The notes below the pieces were generated by a model that was not told where the DNA came from, made no database searches, and saw nothing but the letters and a program-made list of their open reading frames with translations. A stretch of 64,000 nt of DNA from CAYHCE01 sp964355015 (lineage in GTDB: Bacteria; Cyanobacteriota; Cyanobacteriia; PCC-6307; Cyanobiaceae). Below are positions 54,099 through 62,129 of the stretch, one piece after another; position 1 is the stretch's first letter; every line of letters starts with the position of its first letter. The stretch lies in assembly GCA_964355015.1 (NCBI GenBank), contig CAYHCE010000019.1, positions 6,603 to 70,602 on the forward strand. The letters run 5' to 3'. Both the position numbers and the translations under genes were made by a program.

Positions 54099-54554
54099 AT
54101 GACGGAGCGGCTCGGAATGCGCCCCAGCGGCCTCTCCCTGCTCAGCCTGCGCCTGCCCCCGGGCCTTGATCTGCGCGGCGCCCTGGAGGAGCTGGTGATC
54201 GAGCGGGCCCTGAAAGCCGCCTGGGTGGGTTCGGCGATCGGCAGCCTGGAGCCACTCCGCCTGCGGCCAGCAGGCGCCGACACGGCTCTGGAGCTGCCGG
54301 GCCCCTGGGAGCTGCTCAGCCTGCAGGGGAGCCTCGGCCCCGACGGTGTGCATCTCCATCTGGCCGCTGCCGACAGGGCCGGCCATTGCCGCGGCGGGCA
54401 CCTCCTGATCGGCAACCGCATCCGCACCACCGCCGAGATCGCCCTGCTGCTTCCTGCCGGCACGGCCTTGCGGCGCCGCCTCGATCCGGCCACGGGCTAC
54501 CGGGAGCTGCTGGTCGAGCCCTGCCCTGCCGCCGGGCCGGAGCCCGCTGCATAG
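54099..54554 (+). CDS. PPC-domain (DUF296) protein
   Basis: 151 residues. The plants-and-prokaryotes-conserved fold is recognised from LRGALEELVIERALKAAWV, ELLSLQGSLGPDGVHLHLAA (the characteristic L-S-L-x-G-x5-G-x-HLH pattern) and GGHLLIGNRIRTTAEI. In plants this domain is part of AT-hook proteins; bacterial stand-alone members are trimers of unknown role, some possibly binding DNA or metals through the conserved His. A purine-rich stretch (GGGAAAGGGAGG) immediately before the ATG serves as ribosome-binding site. gatB begins 35 bases downstream. Confidence 0.82.
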   Translation: MTERLGMRPSGLSLLSLRLPPGLDLRGALEELVIERALKAAWVGSAIGSLEPLRLRPAGADTALELPGPWELLSLQGSLGPDGVHLHLAAADRAGHCRGGHLLIGNRIRTTAEIALLLPAGTALRRRLDPATGYRELLVEPCPAAGPEPAA

Positions 54555-54589
54555 GATCGATCCCTCAGCAGCCGCGGGAGCGTAACGGT

Positions 54590-56071
54590 ATGGCGTCGGC
54601 CATCGGGCACGAGGGATGGGAGGCCGTGATCGGCCTGGAAACCCATGTGCAGCTGGGCACCGCCAGCAAGATCTTCACCGCCGCCTCCACCAGCTTCGGC
54701 GACGATCCCAACACGCACATCGATCCGGTGGTGCTGGGCCTGCCCGGCACCCTGCCGGTGCTCAACGAGAAGGTGCTCGAGTATGCGGTGAAGGCGGCCC
54801 TGGCGCTCAATCTTCAGGTAGCCGAGCACAGCAAGTTCGACCGCAAGCAGTACTTCTATCCCGATCTGCCCAAGAACTATCAGATCTCCCAGTACGACGA
54901 GCCGATCGCCGAGGACGGCTGGATCGAGGTGGAGGTGGCCGAGAAGGGCAAGGACACCTACCGCAAGCGGATCGGCATCGAGCGGCTCCACATGGAGGAG
55001 GACGCCGGCAAACTCGTGCACGCCGGCAGTGATCGCCTCGCGGGCAGCACCCACTCCCTGGTCGACTACAATCGCGCCGGAGTGGCTCTGGCCGAGATCG
55101 TCAGCAAGCCGGATCTGCGCACCGGCCGGGAGGCAGCGGAGTACGCCTCCGAGATCCGCCGGATCATGCGATATCTGGGCGTCAGCGACGGCAACATGCA
55201 GGAGGGTTCGCTGCGCTGCGATGTCAACATCTCGGTGCGCCGTGGGCCCGATGAACCCTTCGGCGTGAAGGTGGAGATCAAGAACATGAACTCCTTTTCG
55301 GCGATCCAGAAGGCCTGTGATCACGAGATCGCCCGCCAGATCAAGGCGATCGAGGCCGGTGAGCCGATTTTCCAGGAAACCCGTCTCTGGGATGAGGGCA
55401 AGCAGCTCACCAAGAGCATGCGCAGCAAGGAGGGATCGAGCGACTACCGCTATTTTCCCGAGCCGGATCTGGGGCCGATCGAAGTGACACCGGAGCGACG
55501 CGAAAGCTGGCGCGCCGAACTGCCCGAACTGCCGGCTGCCAAGCGTCATCGCTATGCCGAGCAGCTGGGCCTTTCGATCTACGACGCCCGCGTGCTCACC
55601 GATGAGCGGGCGATCGCCGAATACTTCGAGGCGGCCCTGGCGGCCGGCGGCGAGGCCAAGGCGGTGGCGAACTGGGTGATGGGGGACATCTCCGCCCACC
55701 TCAACGCCCACAGGCTCTCGGTCTCCCTGCTGCCCCTGCGGCCCGAACAGCTGGCCGAGCTGGTGCAACTGATCGAGAAGGGCACGATCAGCGGCAAGAT
55801 CGCCAAGGAGATCCTGCCCGAGCTGCTGGAGCAGGGCGGTTCGCCCAAGGCGATCGTCGAAGCGAAAGGTCTGGGCATGATCAGCGACCCCGCCATGATC
55901 ACAAAGGTTGTGATGGAGCTGCTGGCGGCCCATCCCGCAGAGGTGGAAGCCTTCCGAGGCGGCAAGACCAAATTGCAGGGCTTTTTCGTGGGCCAGCTGA
56001 TGAAGCAGACCGGCGGTCGCGTCGAACCCAGGCTCGCCAATCAGATCCTGATTCAGCAGCTGAAGGGGTGA
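54590..56071 (+). CDS. gatB: Aspartyl/glutamyl-tRNA amidotransferase subunit B
   Basis: 493 residues from ATG 54590. The N-terminal GatB signature is EAVIGLETHVQLGTASKIF. KYFYPDLPKNYQISQYD-like (QYFYPDLPKNYQISQYDEP) and RSKEGSSDYRYFPEPDLGP follow, and the C-terminal Yqey-like helical domain has LIEKGTISGKIAKEILPE. It works in GatCAB to convert Glu-tRNA-Gln or Asp-tRNA-Asn to the correct amide form, which cyanobacteria require for Gln-tRNA. Downstream there is a 297-base spacer with direct repeats, then the polyferredoxin-CNB gene, where coaE would be expected next. Confidence 0.97.
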   Translation: MASAIGHEGWEAVIGLETHVQLGTASKIFTAASTSFGDDPNTHIDPVVLGLPGTLPVLNEKVLEYAVKAALALNLQVAEHSKFDRKQYFYPDLPKNYQISQYDEPIAEDGWIEVEVAEKGKDTYRKRIGIERLHMEEDAGKLVHAGSDRLAGSTHSLVDYNRAGVALAEIVSKPDLRTGREAAEYASEIRRIMRYLGVSDGNMQEGSLRCDVNISVRRGPDEPFGVKVEIKNMNSFSAIQKACDHEIARQIKAIEAGEPIFQETRLWDEGKQLTKSMRSKEGSSDYRYFPEPDLGPIEVTPERRESWRAELPELPAAKRHRYAEQLGLSIYDARVLTDERAIAEYFEAALAAGGEAKAVANWVMGDISAHLNAHRLSVSLLPLRPEQLAELVQLIEKGTISGKIAKEILPELLEQGGSPKAIVEAKGLGMISDPAMITKVVMELLAAHPAEVEAFRGGKTKLQGFFVGQLMKQTGGRVEPRLANQILIQQLKG

Positions 56072-56136
56072 GCTGCAGGCGGCATGCCCTCGCCCGCTGG
56101 ACAGCAATCCGGCAGAATCAGGCCGTACGGCTCACA

Positions 56137-56203
56137 TGTGACCAGCATTGACCTGTGACAAGCAGTGACTTGTGACCACCAGTGAAGGCTGACCAGTTGT
56201 GAC
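56137..56203. repeat. 17-bp direct repeats of TGTGAC type upstream of the polyferredoxin-CNB gene
   Basis: TGTGAC occurs at 56137, 56154, 56171 and 56198. The first three are spaced exactly 17 bases apart and share TGTGACcagCAgTGAC-like units (56137-56153, 56154-56170, 56171-56187); the fourth is offset by 27. They sit in the otherwise gene-free 56072-56368 spacer, 166-232 bases before the next start. TGTGA is a half-site of Crp-type operators, but these are direct, not inverted, repeats. Confidence 0.75.
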
Positions 56204-56368
56204 TGAGACAGGCGAGTCAGGCACCGCTTCTCAGTGGTAGAAGGGCATCTCGGCGCTGTCTGCTGTTCATCGGGTGACAGTGAATCAGCTGGGCCGGCTA
56301 TGGCTGTCCACTGATTGCGGATCGTTCGATAGGTGTTGGTAGCTTCACCGTCGTGATGCCGAACTCCA

Positions 56369-59146
56369 ATGCAGTTCTTCAGTGCTTGGTCGGAGCGTCA
56401 AGCTCACATCACCCGCTGGGTACTTTTATCGGGCTGGTTGTTATTGATTCTCAGTCTCCTTTTTGGTCTGGATCCTTACCCGTTTGATGTCAATCGCTGC
56501 GGTGGCAGTCCCGATTGCCATTCCCATGAAGGCAATCAGATCTTCTGGGGGATGGTGGTCCCCTCGGCATTGTTCATCCTTGTGGTGCTCAGTCATGAGC
56601 TCTGGCGCCGGATCTGCCCGCTGGCGTTCGTCTCCCAGCTGTTCCGTGCCCTTGGCCGGCAACGCACTGTGCCGGGCAAGGGCGGTCGCCGTGAGGTGGC
56701 GAAGGTGGACCCCCATTCCTGGCTGGGCCGGCACCATGTCCAGTTGCAGTGGAGTCTGTTGATCGCCGGGCTCTGCCTGCGGTTGCTGCTGGTCAACAGC
56801 AGTACCCTTGGCTTGGGCCTGCTGCTGCTGGGCACCGTTCTCGCCGCCCTGCTGGTGGGCTGGGCCTACGGCGGCAAGGTCTGGTGCCAGTATTTCTGCC
56901 CCATGGCTCCGGTTCAGACCATCGTGACGGGACCGCGAAGTTTCTTCGGCAGCCCGGCCCATGTCGAGACCAGCTCCCGGATCACCCAGTCGATGTGCCG
57001 CACCTTCGGGGAGAGCGGCACCCTGCAGAGCGCCTGCGTGGCCTGTCAGGCACCCTGCCTGGATATCGATTCGGAGCGGGCCTACTGGCAGGACCTTTCC
57101 GGTCAACGGGGGCTGAACTGGGCCTGGTGGTCCTACCCCGGCCTGGTGATCGCCTTCTTTCTGCTGATCAAGGACGAGTCGAGGGGGAGTCTCGATTACC
57201 TGCGCAGCGGCATGTGGGCCTACGACAACGAATGCGTTCACTACCTCTGGAGCCCGCTTGGGGCTGGATTCTGGACCTTCGGCCTGCCGCGGTTGGTGTC
57301 GATCCCCGCCTTGCTGGTGCTGGCCGCCTGGGTCTCCGTCTGGTTCTTCGGCTGGTGGCAGCGTGCGCAGCAGCGTCAGCTGACCCCTGAATTCGGGGAT
57401 CGGGCCGGCGAAGTGTCGACGAGCCACACCCGACTCCTGGCCTCGTTCGTGGCGGTGAACAGCTTCTTCTGGTTCGCCGATCCTTCGATCGGCCTGCTGG
57501 GCCCGGCAGGAGGGCAGGTGATCCGCTCTCTGGTGCTGATCGTGAGCGGCATGTGGCTGCATCGGGGCTGGCATCGCGACAAAGGCGCTTACACCCGGGA
57601 GAGCACCAGTTCCAGTCTGCGCACGCAGCTGGAGAAGCTCATCCCCGACATCTCTTCCTACCTGGATGGTCGTTCCATCCGGGAGTTGAGCGCCGGCGAG
57701 GTGTTCACGCTGGCCAGGGTTCTGCCGGTGCATGTTCGTGAAACCAAACGCACGATCTACAAGGCCGTGATGTTCGATCTGTTCAGCACCGGTCGGCTGG
57801 ATCGGGCTACCGCGCTTGTGCAGTTGGAGGAGTTGCGCCAATCCCTCGAACTGGTGGAGGAGGATCACTTCGCCACCATCCGTGAACTGGCCGTGCAGGA
57901 CCCGCAGATTCTTCATCTGGATGCCGCCCAGCGAGAGATCCGCAAACTGCGGCAGGAGGCTGCTGCTGAGGCGATCGAGGAGCTCCTGAAGGCGACCCGG
58001 AATCGTGACCTGAACGCTGTGCTGAATCACCGCCATGATCGCGAACACCTGGCGAAGATCCGCCTCGAGTTCGTTCTCGATGACGAGAGCTGGAATGAGC
58101 TGCTCAGCAGCTTCGGTCCTTCCTCCGACTATGCGAGAAAGCGGCTTGTCACAGAACTGGAGGGTCTTCGGCATCAGCTGGCCTGCCGGCGCGCTCTGGA
58201 GTTGGCCGCCAGGGCCGATGCCCTGTTGAACCCCCTGCTGCAGGTGATGGATCGAAGGATCAGCAGCCGGATCGTCACCATCTGGCCGGCCCTGCAGCCC
58301 TTTGGCTCAGCGGACCCTTTGCGGGGGCAACTGGCGGCACTCCAGTTGCATGTCTCGCCGTCCGTGCTGAGTCGGATCAGGCGCCGGGGGCATGATCTCG
58401 GTGTTCCTGAACGCGGGGTGGTGCCGGCAGGGCTGGGTTCGATTCCCAGCCCTGCCGATGTGCTCGACGCGCTCTGGCTGGATCCCGATCCGGCCACGGC
58501 GCTGTGGGCACTCTGGGTACAGCAGCAAGGTTCGCCCGATCGCGCTGAGGCCCTGGGCCGCCAGCCAAGGCTTGGTCTGCCCAGCAGCCCTGCCCTCGAT
58601 GGATTGCTGAAGGGAAAGGGGATGGAAAAGGCGGCGCTGATGGTGCGGATTCTGAAGGTTCCCCTGCTGGCCGGGCTGTCGCCAGCCGCCCTGCTCAGCC
58701 TGATTCGCTGGGGCGAGGAGCGTCGGCTTGAGCCAAGGCAGGCGCTGTTCAGGATCGGAGATGCGCCCGACGTCGTCGCGATCCTGCTGGCAGGCACCTG
58801 CGAGGTCTGGCGGCGGATCGATCCAGCTCAAGCTCTCCAGCGGATCGCCGTCATTACCACCGGCTCACCGATCGGGGAGGTGGTCTTTCTTGCGGACCAG
58901 GAGCGCCACTCGGACATCCGGGCCGGAGTCGCCCCCGTTGAGGTTCTGCTCTTCAGCAGCGAGCGGTTCGACCAGCTGCTGCAGCAGTCGTCCGAGTTCA
59001 GCCGCGCTCTGCTGCACCAGCTGGCCTTGAAGGTCGAAGGCCTCTACACCAGGTTGGGCTCGGCGGCGGCGCCAGCGCGAAAGCGGCCGGGGATCCTGCC
59101 GGATCCGGATCTCACCGGCTCTCCCCGACTCCGCCGTTCGGCGTAG
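56369..59146 (+). CDS. Membrane 4Fe-4S polyferredoxin (NapH/CcoG-like) with C-terminal cyclic-nucleotide-binding domain
   Basis: 925 residues. Membrane helices are at about 17-36, 62-80, 128-165, 255-275, 310-330 and 365-390. Between them are cysteine clusters of the NapH/NosR/CcoG class: RRICPLAF, VWCQYFCPMAPVQT (CxxxCP) and SACVACQAPCLDID (CxxCxxxC), plus NRCGGSPDCHSH near the N-terminus. A long helical cytoplasmic part follows (about 400-740), then a CNB domain (about 755-880) with PIGEVVFLADQERHSDIRA, which keeps the cassette Glu and Arg. Membrane electron transfer controlled by cAMP is a plausible reading. The gene interrupts gatB-coaE; its 5' part is visibly more AT-rich than the neighbours, a hint of transfer. 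Its end overlaps coaE by 35 bases. Confidence 0.82.
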   Translation: MQFFSAWSERQAHITRWVLLSGWLLLILSLLFGLDPYPFDVNRCGGSPDCHSHEGNQIFWGMVVPSALFILVVLSHELWRRICPLAFVSQLFRALGRQRTVPGKGGRREVAKVDPHSWLGRHHVQLQWSLLIAGLCLRLLLVNSSTLGLGLLLLGTVLAALLVGWAYGGKVWCQYFCPMAPVQTIVTGPRSFFGSPAHVETSSRITQSMCRTFGESGTLQSACVACQAPCLDIDSERAYWQDLSGQRGLNWAWWSYPGLVIAFFLLIKDESRGSLDYLRSGMWAYDNECVHYLWSPLGAGFWTFGLPRLVSIPALLVLAAWVSVWFFGWWQRAQQRQLTPEFGDRAGEVSTSHTRLLASFVAVNSFFWFADPSIGLLGPAGGQVIRSLVLIVSGMWLHRGWHRDKGAYTRESTSSSLRTQLEKLIPDISSYLDGRSIRELSAGEVFTLARVLPVHVRETKRTIYKAVMFDLFSTGRLDRATALVQLEELRQSLELVEEDHFATIRELAVQDPQILHLDAAQREIRKLRQEAAAEAIEELLKATRNRDLNAVLNHRHDREHLAKIRLEFVLDDESWNELLSSFGPSSDYARKRLVTELEGLRHQLACRRALELAARADALLNPLLQVMDRRISSRIVTIWPALQPFGSADPLRGQLAALQLHVSPSVLSRIRRRGHDLGVPERGVVPAGLGSIPSPADVLDALWLDPDPATALWALWVQQQGSPDRAEALGRQPRLGLPSSPALDGLLKGKGMEKAALMVRILKVPLLAGLSPAALLSLIRWGEERRLEPRQALFRIGDAPDVVAILLAGTCEVWRRIDPAQALQRIAVITTGSPIGEVVFLADQERHSDIRAGVAPVEVLLFSSERFDQLLQQSSEFSRALLHQLALKVEGLYTRLGSAAAPARKRPGILPDPDLTGSPRLRRSA

Positions 59147-59780
59147 GCGTGGCGGGAGGTGAGTCGCTGCGCAGCGCCCGCTCGACGCGGGCCGGCAGGG
59201 ACGAGGCAGGCTCGCGGTTGTCGATCACGACATCGGCCAGCCGCCGCTTGCGGGCCAGAGGCCACTGGGCGGCGATGCGGGCCCGGGCGTCGGCGTCGCT
59301 GCAGCCGTCACGGGCCATCAGGCGCTGCATCTGCTGCTCCTCGTCGCAATCCACCAGCCAGACGGTGCTGCAGAGCCCTTCCATACCCGCTTCGAACAGC
59401 AGCGGGACCATCAGCACCACGGTGGGCAGGCCCTCCAGGCGGGACAGCTCACGGAGAAAACGTGCCCGCACCAGCGGATGGATCCGATCTTCCAGCCAGC
59501 GGCGTTCGCTGGGATCGGCGAACACGATGCGGCCCAGGGCCTTGCGGTCGATCTCATTGTGGTGCGCTGCGGCGGGCAGCCCCCGTTCCCGAACAGCGGC
59601 GCCATAGCGGGCCAGCACCGCTGCCGCTGTGGGCGTGCCGGGGGCCAGGACCTCACGGGCATAGGCATCGGCATCCAGCAGCGGCAACCCATGCTCCATG
59701 GCGAGCAGGCGTCCGACGCTGCTTTTCCCGCTGGCGATGCCGCCGGTCAGGCCGATGCGTCGCTGGGGTGGGGTGGTCAT
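59112..59780 (-). CDS. coaE: Dephospho-CoA kinase
   Basis: 222 residues from ATG 59780 (a start nine codons upstream, at 59807, is possible). The P-loop is IGLTGGIASGKSSVG, followed by DADAYAREVLAPG, RIVFADPSERRWLEDRIHPLVR and VPLLFEAGMEGLCSTVWLVDC, all standard for CoaE. It phosphorylates dephospho-CoA to CoA. Its C-terminal tail is Pro/Thr/Gly rich (SPPATPTPNGGVGESR) and overlaps the polyferredoxin-CNB gene on the other strand. It is divergent from argJ (134 bases between the starts), the usual neighbour. Confidence 0.96.
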   Translation of the reverse strand: MTTPPQRRIGLTGGIASGKSSVGRLLAMEHGLPLLDADAYAREVLAPGTPTAAAVLARYGAAVRERGLPAAAHHNEIDRKALGRIVFADPSERRWLEDRIHPLVRARFLRELSRLEGLPTVVLMVPLLFEAGMEGLCSTVWLVDCDEEQQMQRLMARDGCSDADARARIAAQWPLARKRRLADVVIDNREPASSLPARVERALRSDSPPATPTPNGGVGESR

Positions 59781-59914
59781 GGGGCGATGCGGCCCCGTCG
59801 TTCCCATCGCAGCGGCCGGGGAAGCCGGAGGGAACGGGGCCAGGGCGTCTGGATACCAGCTTCAGCCTCGCAGACGCCCACCGCTGCCGGATCCCCCTCC
59901 TCTGCCCCGTCAGG

Positions 59915-61189
59915 ATGCCTTCAACCCCGTCTTGCGCCGTGAGCCCTTCGATCCCCGGGATCAGATCCCCCTGGCACCCCATTCCCGGCGGGATCACCGC
60001 CCCCGTGGGCTTCCGTGCGGCGGGGATCACGGCCGGCCTCAAGGCCTCCGGCCGGCCCGACCTCTCCCTGCTGTTGGCGCCCGAAGCGGCCGTCTGCGCC
60101 GGCAGCTTCACCACCAACCGGGTGCGGGCCGCCTGCGTCGACCTCTGCGCCGAGCGGCTCGCCGCCAGCGGCGGCCATGCCCGTGCCGTGCTCACCAACT
60201 CCGGTCAGGCCAATGCCTGCACAGGCGATCGGGGGCTGATCGACAGCCTGCGCGCCACCGCCGCCCTGGCCGATCGCCTGGGGCTGGACGAAGTAGCGGT
60301 GCTGATCTGCTCCACCGGCGTGATCGGCGTGCCGATCCCGATGGAGATCCTGCTGGCGGGCCTCGATCCCCTGCTGGCGGCCCTCAGCCCCGAGGGGGGC
60401 GCCGCCGCCGCCACGGCCATCCTCACCACCGATCTGATCGACAAGCAGATCGCCCTCGAGGCCGATCTGGGCGGCCGCCGCGTGCGGATCGGCGGGATGG
60501 CCAAGGGTTCCGGGATGATTCACCCCACCATGGCCACGATGCTGGGTTATCTCAGTTGCGATGCCGGTGTGCCGGCCGGGCTGTGGCAGGCGATGGTGCG
60601 GCGGGCGGTGGATCGCTCCTTCAATGCGATCACCGTCGACGGCGACACCAGCACCAACGACACGTACCTGGCCTTTGCAGCCGGGGAAACCCTGAACCCC
60701 GAGCACTTCGAGGCGCTGGAGGCCGGCCTGACGGCGGTGTCGCAGCACCTGGCCAAGGCGATCGCCCGCGACGGCGAGGGGGCCACCTGCCTGATTGAGG
60801 TGCAGGTGGACGGCGCCGCCGATGAGGCCGGCGCCCGGGCCATCGCCCGCACCATCTGCGGCTCCTCGCTGGTGAAGTGCGCCATCCACGGCCGCGACCC
60901 CAACTGGGGCCGGATCGTGGCTGCCGCCGGTCGCGCCGGCGTGCCGTTCGATCCGGAGGCGGTCGCCCTCTGGCTCGGGACGGTTCAGCTGATGGCGGCG
61001 GGCCAGCCGCTGGCCTTCGATCGGCCCGCTGCCTCGCGCTACATGCACAACTGCGCCGTCGGCGCCTACCTGCGGGACGACACCGTGGCGATCCGCCTCA
61101 GCGTGGGCGATGGCCCCGGCAGCGGCGTGGCCTGGGGCTGCGATCTCTCCGATCAGTACGTGCGCATCAATGCCGACTACACCACCTGA
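59915..61189 (+). CDS. argJ: Bifunctional glutamate N-acetyltransferase / ornithine acetyltransferase
   Basis: 424 residues from ATG 59915. The autocleavage site is in GMAKGSGMIHPTMATML: the bond before Thr (Ala-Thr-Met-Leu) is split to give the alpha and beta subunits, with that Thr as nucleophile. LTNSGQANACTG, TDLIDKQIALE and HGRDPNWGRIVAAAGRAG are further ArgJ signatures, and the chain ends QYVRINADYTT as usual. It transfers the acetyl group from N-acetylornithine to glutamate in arginine synthesis. The two genes after it are small and run in the same direction. Confidence 0.97.
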   Translation: MPSTPSCAVSPSIPGIRSPWHPIPGGITAPVGFRAAGITAGLKASGRPDLSLLLAPEAAVCAGSFTTNRVRAACVDLCAERLAASGGHARAVLTNSGQANACTGDRGLIDSLRATAALADRLGLDEVAVLICSTGVIGVPIPMEILLAGLDPLLAALSPEGGAAAATAILTTDLIDKQIALEADLGGRRVRIGGMAKGSGMIHPTMATMLGYLSCDAGVPAGLWQAMVRRAVDRSFNAITVDGDTSTNDTYLAFAAGETLNPEHFEALEAGLTAVSQHLAKAIARDGEGATCLIEVQVDGAADEAGARAIARTICGSSLVKCAIHGRDPNWGRIVAAAGRAGVPFDPEAVALWLGTVQLMAAGQPLAFDRPAASRYMHNCAVGAYLRDDTVAIRLSVGDGPGSGVAWGCDLSDQYVRINADYTT

Positions 61190-61251
61190 GCTCTGAGGGT
61201 GCTGGACCCCACGGCGGGCGGCAGGATGGGGATCCCCGCGCAGCCAGCCCC

Positions 61252-61764
61252 ATGTCGCAGGCAGGAGCCCGGCGTCCTTCCCGCCGCCGCCGCGAGCCCG
61301 CCGCCGCGAGCCCGCCGCCGCGACCGCTGGCCCCCTGGGTGCTGCCGCTGGTGGCCGGCCTCTGCTTCGGCCTGGGATACGGCATCACCGACCGGCTGCT
61401 GGCGCTGCGGCTGGGGAGCCTGGTGAAGCTGGGCCAGAACTTCGAGGTCAAGCCCTTCCCAGGCACCAGCCTGGAGAGCCTGCGGTTGCGCTTCGGCGCC
61501 GCCAAGGAGGAGATCCGCGGCGATCTGGAACAGGCCGAGCTCGAACAGAAGCAGAAGCAGGAGGAAGCAAGGGCGAAGCGTGAAGACGAGCAACGTCGCC
61601 AGCAGGAGCGCGAGGACAGGGAGGCGGCGGCGCGCGTCGAGGCCGAGCGTCTGGCCGAGCCGCTGGAACCGGAGCGGCCTGCCGAGCCGGCCCTGCCCGA
61701 GCCCGAGCCCGTGACCCCCAGCCCCGAGCCGCCGCCGCCGCCGACCCCCGCAGGTCAGCCCTGA
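61252..61764 (+). CDS. Membrane-anchored coiled-coil protein, unknown
   Basis: 170 residues from ATG 61252. A basic Arg/Pro-rich start is followed by one membrane helix (about 30-48, WVLPLVAGLCFGLGYGI). A short globular part (VKPFPGTSLESLRLRFGAAKEEI) then leads into a charged coiled coil (about 80-130, rich in Glu, Gln, Lys and Arg) and a Pro/Glu-rich tail. With one N-terminal helix and this basic start the bulk could be on either side of the membrane. I do not recognise a named family. It lies 62 bases after argJ. Confidence 0.7.
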   Translation: MSQAGARRPSRRRREPAAASPPPRPLAPWVLPLVAGLCFGLGYGITDRLLALRLGSLVKLGQNFEVKPFPGTSLESLRLRFGAAKEEIRGDLEQAELEQKQKQEEARAKREDEQRRQQEREDREAAARVEAERLAEPLEPERPAEPALPEPEPVTPSPEPPPPPTPAGQP

Positions 61765-61799
61765 TCTGCCACAGTTTGGCCAGCCTGGAAGGACTGGAG

Positions 61800-62129
61800 A
61801 TGAGCGCCCCCCAATCCCTTGCCCAGGCTGCCCTGAACCGGCTGGGCGCTCGCCTCGGCACTGGGCTGGCCGATTCGGCCGCCGGCCTGGCCGCGCTTGC
61901 CCAGGAGGCGCCGGAACGGCTCCGGCGCGAATGGGAGCTGTTCTGGGCCGAAGTGGAAATGGAGGCGGAACGGCTCGAGACCGAAGCCGGCCCCGATCCG
62001 AACCGCCCCGGCGCTGACGAGGGCATCACCAGGAGCGACACCCGCGCCGAGCGGCCGCCCCTGGAACAGATCGACGACCTGCGTGCCCGTGTGGCCGCCC
62101 TCTCGCGCCGCCTCGAGGACCGCTCCTGA
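61800..62129 (+). CDS. Small conserved-looking helical protein preceding the ABC1 kinase gene
   Basis: 109 residues from ATG 61800, with a purine-rich GGAAGGACTGGAG before it. The chain is helical and acidic (AQEAPERLRREWELFWAEVE) with a C-terminal coiled coil (QIDDLRARVAALSRRLEDRS). It has no membrane segment. No family is recognised. Its stop overlaps the ATG of the ABC1-like gene (TGATG), so it is coupled to it; perhaps it is a partner. Confidence 0.7.
   Translation: MSAPQSLAQAALNRLGARLGTGLADSAAGLAALAQEAPERLRREWELFWAEVEMEAERLETEAGPDPNRPGADEGITRSDTRAERPPLEQIDDLRARVAALSRRLEDRS

Noticed and set aside
56137..56203. TGTGAC repeats considered as a classical Crp box
   Set aside because: A Crp site needs inverted TGTGA-N6-TCACA; here the units are direct repeats and no TCACA partner is at the right distance.
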